12,795 nucleotides of DNA from an uncultured Clostridia bacterium (GTDB lineage: Bacteria; Bacillota; Clostridia; Oscillospirales; Ruminococcaceae), in the NCBI GenBank assembly GCA_947089135.1, contig CAMUJF010000032.1, positions 1-12,795 of the forward strand, given 5' to 3'. The position numbers were made by a program, and so were the translations under genes. Of the stretch, positions 1 through 5,870 are shown one piece after another; position 1 is the stretch's first letter; the number at the start of each line of letters is the position of its first letter. The notes under the pieces are model-generated. The model had not been told where the DNA came from, made no database searches, and was given only the letters and a program-made list of their open reading frames with translations.

Positions 1-1151
1 GACACCCGAAATATCCGTATTTTTATGACGCAACGGGTTACGGTACCGGGGACGGCTTGTGCGGCTGGAACTGCCGGCACTCGTTTTTCCCGTATTTCGA
101 GGGGCTTTCCGCTCCCGCCAATGAGCCGGCGTTTTCCCGCTCCGAGAATGAACAGGTTTACCGCGATACTCAGAAACAGCGTTCCTATGAACGCGCTATC
201 AGGAAATCCAAACGTGAGCTTGCCGCTCTGGACGGTGCGCGATCTGCTGAAAGCGATCCTATCGCTAAGGCAAAATATGACAGGGAGTTTGCAAGAAAGT
301 CCACAACCTTAAAAAGGCGTGAGGCTGCTCTTGCCGAACACCTTAAGGCTGCGGGATTGCTTCCCGATAATTCCCGCGTTCGCGTGGACGGGTTTGGGAG
401 ATCGGTTAGTCAGAAAGCTGTTCATGCGAATAAAAAATATTTGCTTGACAAAGCCGAAAAAAGTGCTATAATGAAAGCAGAGCAGCAGTCGGATTTAGGT
501 CTGCTGAAACAGAAATTAAGGGCTGACGACAGGGTCTCCAAGGAATATTACGCTGCTGTCAGAGGTAAATTTTCAAGAGGTTCTGATGTCGCTAAAAAAG
601 CGTTCAGTAAATTCGTTCCGCAGGATTCCGTTGCAAATGCCTCGCATGAGGGTACTGCATATTATAACACCGAAACTAAAAAAATATATATGCATTACGG
701 TGCGGATTTGAATAATGAACACGGTTCATGCGCTACATGGTTTCATGAACACGGACACATGATTGACGATATGGCGAAAAATATTTCTCATTCATCTGAA
801 TATGAAAGTCTTTTACGCTCTGATTATCGCTCATATATGAATGCTTACGGCAAAGCAAATAATCTGAAAACTTTCGATAAGGTACAATCAGCAATAAGCA
901 ATGATTTAAATTCAATGAGAAAACATTCTGCCGTTTCAGATATTCTCGAAGGTTTATCCGACGGAAATATACGCGGCGTTGCAGGACATGGTACGGACTA
1001 TTGGAAGAAAAATTCCGACTCGCTAAGTTCGGAAGCCTTTGCGCATATGTATGAGGCACAGTTTGATAAAACTCGGTATAAAGAAATGCAAAAATATTTT
1101 CCTAACGCATTGAAATACTTTGAAGATAAATTAGAGGAGGCGGTTAGATGA
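1..1151 (+). CDS. Minor capsid protein (Phage_min_cap2 / MuF-like) with C-terminal putative zinc metallopeptidase domain; 5' end outside window
   Basis: The reading frame is open from base 3, so the gene starts before the window; the ATG at 57 is internal. Codons 3-120 carry the signature of Phage_min_cap2 minor head proteins, GYGTGDGLCGWNCRH followed by FFPYFEG, and then a charged helical stretch ending in DGFGRSVSQKA near base 420. These proteins sit at the portal or inside the capsid and can be injected with DNA. Beyond about base 430 the DNA turns AT-rich (17 G/C of 60 at 661-720) and the protein changes character. A beta-rich segment (TAYYNTETKKIYMHY) leads into WFHEHGHMID at 741-770, an HExxH zinc-binding motif. 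About 90 residues later come GHGTDYW and SSEAFAHMYEAQF (Glu at 1032-1034), plausible as the third ligand of a gluzincin-type active site. I infer an effector or toxin tail on a virion protein. Whether it is active, and on what substrate, cannot be seen. It ends in an ATGA overlap with the next gene. Confidence 0.88.
   Translation, partial: HPKYPYFYDATGYGTGDGLCGWNCRHSFFPYFEGLSAPANEPAFSRSENEQVYRDTQKQRSYERAIRKSKRELAALDGARSAESDPIAKAKYDREFARKSTTLKRREAALAEHLKAAGLLPDNSRVRVDGFGRSVSQKAVHANKKYLLDKAEKSAIMKAEQQSDLGLLKQKLRADDRVSKEYYAAVRGKFSRGSDVAKKAFSKFVPQDSVANASHEGTAYYNTETKKIYMHYGADLNNEHGSCATWFHEHGHMIDDMAKNISHSSEYESLLRSDYRSYMNAYGKANNLKTFDKVQSAISNDLNSMRKHSAVSDILEGLSDGNIRGVAGHGTDYWKKNSDSLSSEAFAHMYEAQFDKTRYKEMQKYFPNALKYFEDKLEEAVR
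445..472 (+). promoter_or_regulatory. Perfect-consensus sigma-A-type promoter inside the minor capsid gene
   Basis: TTGACA at 445-450 and TATAAT at 467-472 are separated by 16 bases, matching both consensus hexamers at all 12 positions. The predicted transcript start is near 479. It lies just after the end of the canonical head domain and at the start of the AT-rich metallopeptidase segment, so a transcript from here would cover the cargo domain and the downstream small gene and stop at the terminators after 1378. The in-frame ATG at 471 overlaps the -10 box and could not be used from this transcript. The small gene at 1148 has its own strong ribosome binding site. Activity is inferred; chance occurrence in an AT-rich coding stretch is possible. 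Confidence 0.55.
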
Positions 1152-1357
1152 AAAAGGAAAGATGGCAAATAGCAGATGCAGCTTTTTTTGACCATTTCGG
1201 ATATTTTCCTCACGACCCCGTATATTTAGATGATCTGAATAACGAATGGGCTGATGTACTCGAAAAATCCGTTAAAGACAATTTTGATTACACTATTGAA
1301 AAATACGGAACTGTACCGCCTAAACATTTTGGCTTGCCGGAAATCATAATTGACTGA
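1148..1357 (+). CDS. Small acidic protein, putative immunity/partner protein of the metallopeptidase domain
   Basis: A 69-residue protein starting at ATG 1148, which overlaps the stop of the minor capsid gene (ATGA) and is preceded by a strong GAGGAGG site at about 1133-1139. The overlap implies translational coupling. The sequence is acidic (14 Asp/Glu against 7 Lys/Arg), has no signal peptide or membrane segment, and contains the patches FFDHFGYFPHDP and DDLNNEWADVL. I do not recognise a named domain. Short acidic genes directly after phage minor capsid proteins with toxin-like tails are a recurrent arrangement, and in polymorphic toxin systems this position is where the immunity protein sits. 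The role is therefore inferred from position, size and charge only. It shares the AT-rich composition of the cargo domain rather than that of the head genes, so the two probably travelled together. It could also be a virion assembly accessory. Confidence 0.8.
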   Translation: MKKERWQIADAAFFDHFGYFPHDPVYLDDLNNEWADVLEKSVKDNFDYTIEKYGTVPPKHFGLPEIIID

Positions 1358-1377
1358 CAGATACAATTTATATTTAT

Positions 1378-1412
1378 AAAGCACTTTGCGAAAGCAGGGT
1401 GCTTTTAATTTT
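1378..1412 (+). terminator. Intrinsic terminator after the cargo pair
   Basis: A continuous 12-bp stem, 1378-1389 paired with 1394-1405 and including two G-U pairs, closes on a GAAA tetraloop at 1390-1393. It is followed by the T-rich run TTTTAATTTT (1403-1412). It begins 20 bases after the stop of the small acidic gene, so it would end the transcript of the cargo pair. Only the + direction has a convincing T-run. Confidence 0.75.
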
Positions 1413-1439
1413 GAAAAAACGCCCTTAAAACGGTATAAA
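1411..1439 (+). promoter_or_regulatory. Putative sigma-A-type promoter for the capsid genes, overlapping the second terminator hairpin
   Basis: TTGAAA at 1411-1416 and TATAAA at 1434-1439 each match consensus at 5 of 6 positions and are 17 bases apart. The -10 lies in the loop of the second hairpin, so a transcript starting near 1446 would carry only the right arm and escape termination. It would then run into the scaffold gene at 1491. The stretch is AT-rich, so a chance match is possible. Confidence 0.4.
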
Positions 1440-1464
1440 AACGCCGTTTTAAGGCGCATTTTTT
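1420..1464. terminator. Second, probably bidirectional intrinsic terminator
   Basis: Left arm 1420-1433 pairs with right arm 1444-1456 (13 bp, one bulged C) around a 10-base loop. A T-run follows at 1459-1464. On the other side the A-run at 1414-1419 gives a T-run on the minus strand, so the hairpin could stop transcription in both directions. It stands directly downstream of the first terminator in the 133-base gap before the scaffold gene. Confidence 0.7.
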
Positions 1465-1490
1465 ATATCAATTTTTAAGGAGGACACCAC

Positions 1491-2045
1491 ATGAAGTTAG
1501 AAGAACTTACAAAGCTCGGCATACCCGAGGACACGGCGAAGCAGGTCGTCGCCATGAATGAGACCGAAATCGCCGCGGAGACAAAAAAGCTCACCGACAA
1601 GGACGCGGAGCTTACCATGGCGACCGACAAGATCAGGGAGCTGACCGAGACGGTCAAAAAATTTGATGGCGTGGACGTTGACAAGCTCAAAGCCGATCTT
1701 GCGGACATGAGCAAAAAGTACGATGCCGACACCGCCGCTCTTAAGCTTGACAGCGCTCTTGCAAAGGCTCTTGCGGGGTGCGGCGCAAAGGACGCGGATA
1801 TTGTCGGCAAGCTGCTTGACCGCTCTATTATCAAGCTTGGCGAGGACGGTAAGCTTATCGGCGTGTCCGAACAGCTGGAACGCCTGAAATCAGACAAAGC
1901 GTTTTTGTTCGGGGACGGCAAGTCTCCGGAGGAAAAACCCGCCATGACCGTTCAGCTCGGCTCGCAGCACACCGCTCCCGTGGGAAGTACCGGTGCGGAA
2001 ACTCTGGGAGCCGCACTTGCGGAACACTACAATAAGGAGGTCTAA
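1491..2045 (+). CDS. Capsid scaffolding protein (Phage GP20-type minor structural protein)
   Basis: A 184-residue protein with a strong ribosome binding site (AAGGAGG, about 1479-1485) before ATG 1491. Residues about 25-85 are rich in Lys, Glu and Ala with heptad-like spacing, consistent with a coiled-coil scaffold rod. The middle part has the GP20-family pattern of an Ala-rich helix, then GAKDADIVGKLLD, a lysine/glycine turn (KLGEDGKLIG), and an LKSDKAFLF segment. A flexible Ser/Gly/Thr stretch leads to the C-terminus. Such proteins direct assembly of the capsid shell and leave or are degraded before DNA packaging. The position immediately before the major capsid gene, 3 bases away, fits this role. 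No separate head protease is seen in the window. Confidence 0.88.
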   Translation: MKLEELTKLGIPEDTAKQVVAMNETEIAAETKKLTDKDAELTMATDKIRELTETVKKFDGVDVDKLKADLADMSKKYDADTAALKLDSALAKALAGCGAKDADIVGKLLDRSIIKLGEDGKLIGVSEQLERLKSDKAFLFGDGKSPEEKPAMTVQLGSQHTAPVGSTGAETLGAALAEHYNKEV

Positions 2046-2048
2046 ACT

Positions 2049-3032
2049 ATGGCAATCACACTTGCACAGGCAAAAACAACTATGACGGATAAGGTCGATC
2101 AGCTTGTTATCGACGAGTTCCGCCGCGAATCAATGCTGCTCGACAAGCTGACCTTTGACGACGCGGTCGCTCCCGGTACCGGAGGTTCGACCATGACCTA
2201 CGGCTATGTAAGACTTCTCACGCCGTCCACAGCGTCCACCCGTAAGATAAACAGCGAGTACACCGCCAACGAAGCGGTACGCAAGAAATGCACCGCGGAC
2301 ATCAAGATTTTCGGCGGCGCGTTTACGGTTGACCGCGTTATTCAGGAGGCCAGCGGCAGCCTTAACGAGATAGAATTTCAGCTCCGCGAGAAGATCAAGG
2401 CGGCGCGGAACTATTTCCACTACATGGTCATCAACGGCGATTCGGTGAAGAATGACGGCGAATTTGACGGTCTGGACGCGATACTCACAGGTTCGTCCAC
2501 GGAGTACAAGGACGCGGTCGGTCTCGATCTTTCCAACTCGGCGATGATCGACAACAATTACAAAAAATTTCTCGACACGCTCGACGAATTTCTGTCGGGA
2601 CTTGACGGCAAGCCTGACGCGCTTCTCGGCGGGTCGAAGATAATTTCCCGCATTCAGGCGGTGGCAAGGCGCGCGGGATACCTCACCCAGAGCGAGGACA
2701 GCTTCGGGCGCAAGGCAAGCGGCTACAACGGAATTGATTTTATCGACCTTGGCAAATATTTTGACGGCGCGGCTACGGCGGACGTTGTGAAGCCCTACAG
2801 CGCGGAGGTGAGCGGTTCGGAAACAACGGGACTTTGCGACCTGTACGCTGTCAAGTTTGGACTTGACGGTTTCCACGCAATCTCCCCCGCGGGCGGAAAG
2901 ATCATTAAGACCTATCTGCCTAAAATGGATCTTCCCGGCGCGGTAAAGACCGGAGAGGTCGAAATGAAAGCCGCTGTTGTGCTGAAAAATACGCTCAAGG
3001 CTGGCGTTATGCGCGGTATTAAAATTCAGTGA
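2049..3032 (+). CDS. Major capsid protein (HK97 fold)
   Basis: A 327-residue protein starting at ATG 2049 behind AAGGAGG at 2035-2041. It begins MAITLAQAKTTMTDKVDQ, continues with a short N-arm and a GTGGSTMTYGYVRLL strand typical of clostridial siphovirus capsid proteins, and has the E-loop-like region TASTRKINSEYTANEAV. The spine-helix-like stretch FQLREKIKAARNYFHYMVING and the late A-domain segments up to KTYLPKMDLPG follow. There is no long N-terminal delta domain, which agrees with a separate scaffold gene next door. Codon use is strongly GC-biased (35 G/C in the 60 bases at 2161-2220), matching a highly expressed backbone gene. The family call rests on motif resemblance and position between scaffold and connector genes. 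Confidence 0.92.
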   Translation: MAITLAQAKTTMTDKVDQLVIDEFRRESMLLDKLTFDDAVAPGTGGSTMTYGYVRLLTPSTASTRKINSEYTANEAVRKKCTADIKIFGGAFTVDRVIQEASGSLNEIEFQLREKIKAARNYFHYMVINGDSVKNDGEFDGLDAILTGSSTEYKDAVGLDLSNSAMIDNNYKKFLDTLDEFLSGLDGKPDALLGGSKIISRIQAVARRAGYLTQSEDSFGRKASGYNGIDFIDLGKYFDGAATADVVKPYSAEVSGSETTGLCDLYAVKFGLDGFHAISPAGGKIIKTYLPKMDLPGAVKTGEVEMKAAVVLKNTLKAGVMRGIKIQ

Positions 3033-3048
3033 TGGGAGGTAAATTATT

Positions 3049-3402
3049 ATGTCGTTTAAAATTTCCGTTCCGAAAAATACAGCATTTTCCGGAGATCACA
3101 TGGGGCTTACTTTTACACATGGCGAGGCTCACACAGACGATAGTTTCCTTGCTTCCCGTCTCCAAAGCAAGGGGTACGTCGTTGCCAATCACGTGGGCGT
3201 TGGCGGCGAAGCTGTATCAGATCAGGGCGAAGCTTCCGAAGCTCCGCAGGGAGACAGTCCCGAATCGGAATTGTACGAAAAAACCGTCCAGCAGCTTAAA
3301 GAGTACGCCGCCGAAAAGGGCGTTGATCTGAGCGGTGCGCGCACCAAGGCGGAGATTCTTGCGGCTATCAATGCCGCGGAAACCGACAAAGAGGTGCAGT
3401 AA
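3049..3402 (+). CDS. Small head-associated protein with C-terminal HeH/LEM-like domain
   Basis: A 117-residue protein with GGGAGG shortly before ATG 3049. The first 45 residues form a compact beta-like module (ISVPKNTAFSGDHMGLTF, then DSFLASRLQSKGYVV), which is found in small proteins encoded after many phage capsid genes. A Glu/Ser/Gly-rich linker covers residues about 50-80. Residues about 82-110 (TVQQLKEYAAEKGVDLSGA, then RTKAEILAAI) match the helix-extended-helix (HeH/LEM) fold seen in phage and Rho-N-like proteins. Its virion role is unknown; a capsid decoration or head-tail accessory function is likely from position. The domain call is by eye. Confidence 0.8.
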   Translation: MSFKISVPKNTAFSGDHMGLTFTHGEAHTDDSFLASRLQSKGYVVANHVGVGGEAVSDQGEASEAPQGDSPESELYEKTVQQLKEYAAEKGVDLSGARTKAEILAAINAAETDKEVQ

Positions 3403-3403
3403 T

Positions 3404-3754
3404 ATGGCTTACGCCGATTACAAATTCTATCGTGGGACATACCGGGGTACGCTTTCCGAAGCCGATTTCACGCGGCTTTCGGAGCGTGCCTCGGACTATA
3501 TCGACTCGCGGACGGACTACATTCTGAAACGTGCGGGAATTCCCGATGAAATGTCCGAACGGGTTCAAAAAGCGTGCTGCGCTCTTGCGGACACTATCCG
3601 CGGCAATGAGCGGGGCGGGGTCAAGACCTCCGAGAAAGTCGGGAACTACTCCGTTTCCTACACCGCGGGGACGCAGCGCACCGACTCTCAGAAGCTGGAC
3701 GATACTATTCAGCTTTACCTTGCGGATTTAGTCAAAACTGTAAAATGGATTTAG
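3404..3754 (+). CDS. Head-tail connector protein (gp6-like)
   Basis: A 116-residue protein. I chose ATG 3404, one base after the previous stop (3400-3402), because GAGGTG at 3391-3396 is well spaced for it; an ATG 69 bases upstream would overlap the previous gene. The protein is mostly helical, with an N-terminal Tyr-rich stretch (YADYKFYRGTYRGT), a helix beginning SEADFTRLSERASDYIDSRT, and a second helix ERVQKACCALADTI followed by a beta strand (VGNYSVSYT). This is the pattern of gp6/gp15-type adaptor proteins that form a ring under the portal. Its place right after the capsid genes, first of four small neck genes, supports this. Confidence 0.82.
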   Translation: MAYADYKFYRGTYRGTLSEADFTRLSERASDYIDSRTDYILKRAGIPDEMSERVQKACCALADTIRGNERGGVKTSEKVGNYSVSYTAGTQRTDSQKLDDTIQLYLADLVKTVKWI

Positions 3755-3770
3755 CGGGGAGGCGGTAAAA

Positions 3771-4085
3771 ATGCTTACAAACGCAGACTGCACTATCGTT
3801 CGTATCGACGATAACGGCGAATACTGTATCGTCGGGACGCACTCCTGTATGTGGCAGGAAGTGGAGGGTTACGAAGCCAAAAAGTACGGCGAGGAAAACG
3901 CCGACAAGGCGGCGGTCTGGATCCCCGATCTTTCCGCGGACGTGAAAAAGCATGACTATATTGTCCGCGGGACTCTTGCGGATATTTCCGAGTTTGACCG
4001 CGATACTGCTCTTACGGTTATGTCCGCTGCCCGGCACGATTACGGCAGCGCCGATATGCAGCACGTCGAGATAGGAGCAAGGTAA
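3771..4085 (+). CDS. Head closure-like neck protein (DUF6751-like)
   Basis: A 104-residue protein with GGGGAGGCGG before ATG 3771. It reads as a small beta-barrel: LTNADCTIVRI, a Trp-containing strand (CMWQEVEGYE), VWIPDLSADVKKHDYIVRG, and a C-terminal strand near YGSADMQHVEIG. This pattern (ITNAD start, VxIP, DYIVKG, YGSxxLQHxEVGG-like end) resembles the DUF6751 family, encoded at this site in many Clostridia siphophages. By gene order it corresponds to the head closure or stopper protein that sits under the connector ring. The family assignment is from memory of the motif pattern. Confidence 0.75.
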   Translation: MLTNADCTIVRIDDNGEYCIVGTHSCMWQEVEGYEAKKYGEENADKAAVWIPDLSADVKKHDYIVRGTLADISEFDRDTALTVMSAARHDYGSADMQHVEIGAR

Positions 4086-4086
4086 T

Positions 4087-4449
4087 ATGGGATTTACTAT
4101 CAAACCGACGGAGCAGCTTCTCCGCGAGCGTGGTCTCCAAAAGGGCGGGAAAGTTCAGAAATTTATTGACAGCGAATGTATACGCCACATGGATAAATAC
4201 ACGCCGTTTCAAACGGGATTCCTGAAGCGCAGCGTTATTCTCGGCTCGGTCATCGGATCGGGGATCCTGCGATATATTGCGACCTACTCTCGTAACGTTT
4301 ACTATAACAACGCGGGGCGCGGCATTGAGGGAACAGCACGCGGAGGACTGCGCGGTCCGAAGTGGTGGGAGCGCATGAAAACCGTCTGCGGAAATTTGAT
4401 CCTGAAAAACGCCGCCAAGCTCTGCGGCGGTAAACCGAAACGGAGGTGA
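4087..4449 (+). CDS. Minor capsid / neck protein (Minor_capsid_2-like, tail completion role)
   Basis: A 120-residue basic protein starting at ATG 4087, one base after the previous stop, with AGGAG at about 4074-4078. Residues 4-40 (IKPTEQLLRERGLQKGGKVQKF, then SECIRHMDKYTPFQTGFLKRS) and the later YNNAGRGIEG and KWWERM segments follow the Minor_capsid_2 pattern: helix, a P-F-x-T-G-x-L-K-x-S turn, a middle beta strand, and a Trp-rich stretch before a C-terminal helix. Proteins with the TPFxTGxLKxS signature occupy the HK97 gp10/neck position and complete the head-tail joint. Low-complexity basic C-terminus (GGKPKRR). Confidence 0.8.
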   Translation: MGFTIKPTEQLLRERGLQKGGKVQKFIDSECIRHMDKYTPFQTGFLKRSVILGSVIGSGILRYIATYSRNVYYNNAGRGIEGTARGGLRGPKWWERMKTVCGNLILKNAAKLCGGKPKRR

Positions 4450-4453
4450 TATT

Positions 4454-4879
4454 TTGTCAAGTTTAATTCAGGGCGTTCGGGAGTACATAGCGTCGTGTCC
4501 CCTGCTTGAGGAAATTCCCGTCAAGGCGCGGCACGTTGACTGGACTTCCGACAATGCCGATAATTACGGTGTTATGTTCGACAGCGACAACCTTGTAAAG
4601 CCCTTTATTTCGGGCGGCGGCAAGCGAGAGTACAATTTTACGCTGTTCGTCCGCAAGTTCGCAAAGGAGGACGCTGACCGTCTGCAAAACTCGGAATTTA
4701 TAGAGCGTTTGCAGGATTGGTGTACCAAACAAAACGCCGCAAAGCTTTTCCCCGCCATGCTTAAAGGCTGCACGCCTACGAGGCTTTCCTGTGCCAACGG
4801 TACGCTTTTTGAGTGTGACAAAACAGGAACCACGGGTCTGTATCAGATCCAATTTAAACTTAATTACATTAAATCATGA
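4454..4879 (+). CDS. Tail terminator-like protein (Minor_capsid_3-like)
   Basis: A 141-residue protein beginning at a TTG codon (4454) placed 4 bases after a strong GGAGGTGA site (4442-4449). There is no better start nearby, and the protein begins SSLIQGVREYIASCPLL as relatives do. The pattern of N-terminal helix, YGVMFD, KREYNFTLFVRKF, an acidic helix (EFIERLQDWC) and a closing YQIQFKLNYI strand matches small phage proteins of the Minor_capsid_3 type, which correspond to tail terminators in gene order. The terminator caps the tail tube and binds the neck. It is the last gene before the tail tube gene, which fits. Confidence 0.78.
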   Translation: MSSLIQGVREYIASCPLLEEIPVKARHVDWTSDNADNYGVMFDSDNLVKPFISGGGKREYNFTLFVRKFAKEDADRLQNSEFIERLQDWCTKQNAAKLFPAMLKGCTPTRLSCANGTLFECDKTGTTGLYQIQFKLNYIKS

Positions 4880-4900
4880 AATTGAAAAGGAGAATTATTT

Positions 4901-5485
4901 ATGAGCATTTTTAAGGTACCCGAAAACACAAACATTGAGGCAACAGCCCAGCGCACCGACATACTCCACTTTATGGACGTGACAAAAGCGGAGGGCGTTA
5001 CACCCGAAGCCGAGGGCGAGTCCGTATGGTGTCAGATGGGAGTCGGCTGGCAGACCATGACTGAAAGCCCCGCGGCTCAGACCAAGGAGCGCAAATTCAT
5101 CAACGAAAAGTCCAAGCGGAAGAACATAACAAGCTATGCGCCCAGCTTCGCGTTCGACGCTCTGCTGATGTTCAACAACCCCGCGATCCGAACGGTTTAC
5201 GACATTTACACCAAACGCAAAACAGGTACGGACGCTGTTGTCCCCATGGTCACGGTGGACGCTTTTGAAACGCCCGTCGGCGGATATTATCCCGCGCGTA
5301 AAGGCAAGTACGCCGTTGAGGTGTCCTCATGCGACGATGACGACGACATGGACATCAAGGGCAATTTCAACGGTCAGGGTGATGAGTCTATCGGCTGGTT
5401 CGACCCCGTAAACGGCAAGTGGAGCGATACCGAACCAACGGCTCAGCCCGCGCAGACCTCAAGCGATACCGAAGAAACCGAATAA
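4901..5485 (+). CDS. Major tail (tube) protein
   Basis: A 194-residue protein after AAAAGGAG (about 4886-4893), ATG 4901. It is the only candidate tube protein between the terminator and the chaperones, and no sheath gene is present, so the tail is non-contractile. The sequence is beta-rich, with GVGWQTMTESPAAQTKERKF (a tube-type beta hairpin and loop), INEKSKRKNITSYAPSFAFD and a VDAFETP strand, as in clostridial siphophage tail tube proteins. The C-terminus ends in an acidic, Ser/Thr/Pro-rich tail (about residues 170-194). A Cys followed by five Asp and Met-Asp lies at about 5330-5353, an unusual acidic patch. Identification is by gene order and pattern, not by a diagnostic motif. Confidence 0.82.
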   Translation: MSIFKVPENTNIEATAQRTDILHFMDVTKAEGVTPEAEGESVWCQMGVGWQTMTESPAAQTKERKFINEKSKRKNITSYAPSFAFDALLMFNNPAIRTVYDIYTKRKTGTDAVVPMVTVDAFETPVGGYYPARKGKYAVEVSSCDDDDDMDIKGNFNGQGDESIGWFDPVNGKWSDTEPTAQPAQTSSDTEETE

Positions 5486-5504
5486 TTTTTAGGAGGAATT
5501 TTTT

Positions 5505-5870
5505 ATGAAATCGAATATTATACCCATGCAGAACGGCGTTGTTAAGTCCGGAGAATTTTCTTTCACCCGCAGAGCGGCAAAACTTAAAGCTTATGGCGAG
5601 GAGTTCGAGCTCCCCGCCAAGACCGTGGAGTTTTCCGACAAACTTGACGCGGTGCGCGCTGAAATGCTGACAGCTCCCAAAACCTCGGAAACGGTGCGTC
5701 TCCTGAAAAAGGGTATTGCGCTTTTTATCGGCGGCGAAAAGACGGAAAAGCTTTTCCCTGAGGATAAGCTCAGCGAGCTTGATCCCGACGAGATACTCGG
5801 CTTCTGGTCTGCTCTTGTCTACGAGCTGAACCGTTACCAGCGTGAGATCGTTGCGAAATATTCCAGATGA
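5505..5870 (+). CDS. Tail assembly chaperone (Gp13/Gp14-like, G-type)
   Basis: A 121-residue protein behind TAGGAGG, ATG 5505. It starts MKSNIIPMQNGVVKSGEFSF and has an AKLKAYGEEFELPAKTVEF strand pair followed by helices (FSDKLDAVRAEML, TVRLLKKGIALFIGG, LSELDPDEILGFWSAL). Its size, place between tube and tape measure genes, and coupling to the next gene fit the first of the two tail assembly chaperones that coat the tape measure protein during tail assembly (G and T in lambda). Unlike lambda, the second chaperone is not made by ribosomal slippage here: I see no X-XXY-YYZ slippery site near the end, and the two genes overlap by ATGA. Confidence 0.75.
   Translation: MKSNIIPMQNGVVKSGEFSFTRRAAKLKAYGEEFELPAKTVEFSDKLDAVRAEMLTAPKTSETVRLLKKGIALFIGGEKTEKLFPEDKLSELDPDEILGFWSALVYELNRYQREIVAKYSR

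Noticed and set aside
57..59. ATG as the start of the minor capsid gene
   Set aside because: The same frame is open and family-like (GYGTGDGL) upstream to the window edge, so the ATG is internal to a longer gene.
586..588. ATG after AGAGGT and AAGAGG sequences as an internal start for a separate toxin product
   Set aside because: It is not in the frame of the minor capsid/metallopeptidase gene, so it would not yield the domain.
2130..2876. Long open frame on the minus strand opposite the major capsid gene
   Set aside because: It mirrors the codon bias of the GC-rich + strand gene. It is Arg/Val-rich with no recognisable domain or ribosome binding site.
3335..3403. Upstream ATG for the connector gene
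   Set aside because: It would overlap the previous gene by 68 bases and add an Arg-rich stretch; ATG 3404 has the correctly placed GAGGTG.
5840..5870. Programmed -1 frameshift joining the two tail chaperones, as in lambda G-GT
   Set aside because: The frames are offset by -1, but no X-XXY-YYZ heptamer is visible in the last bases of the first gene. An ATGA overlap gives normal coupling.
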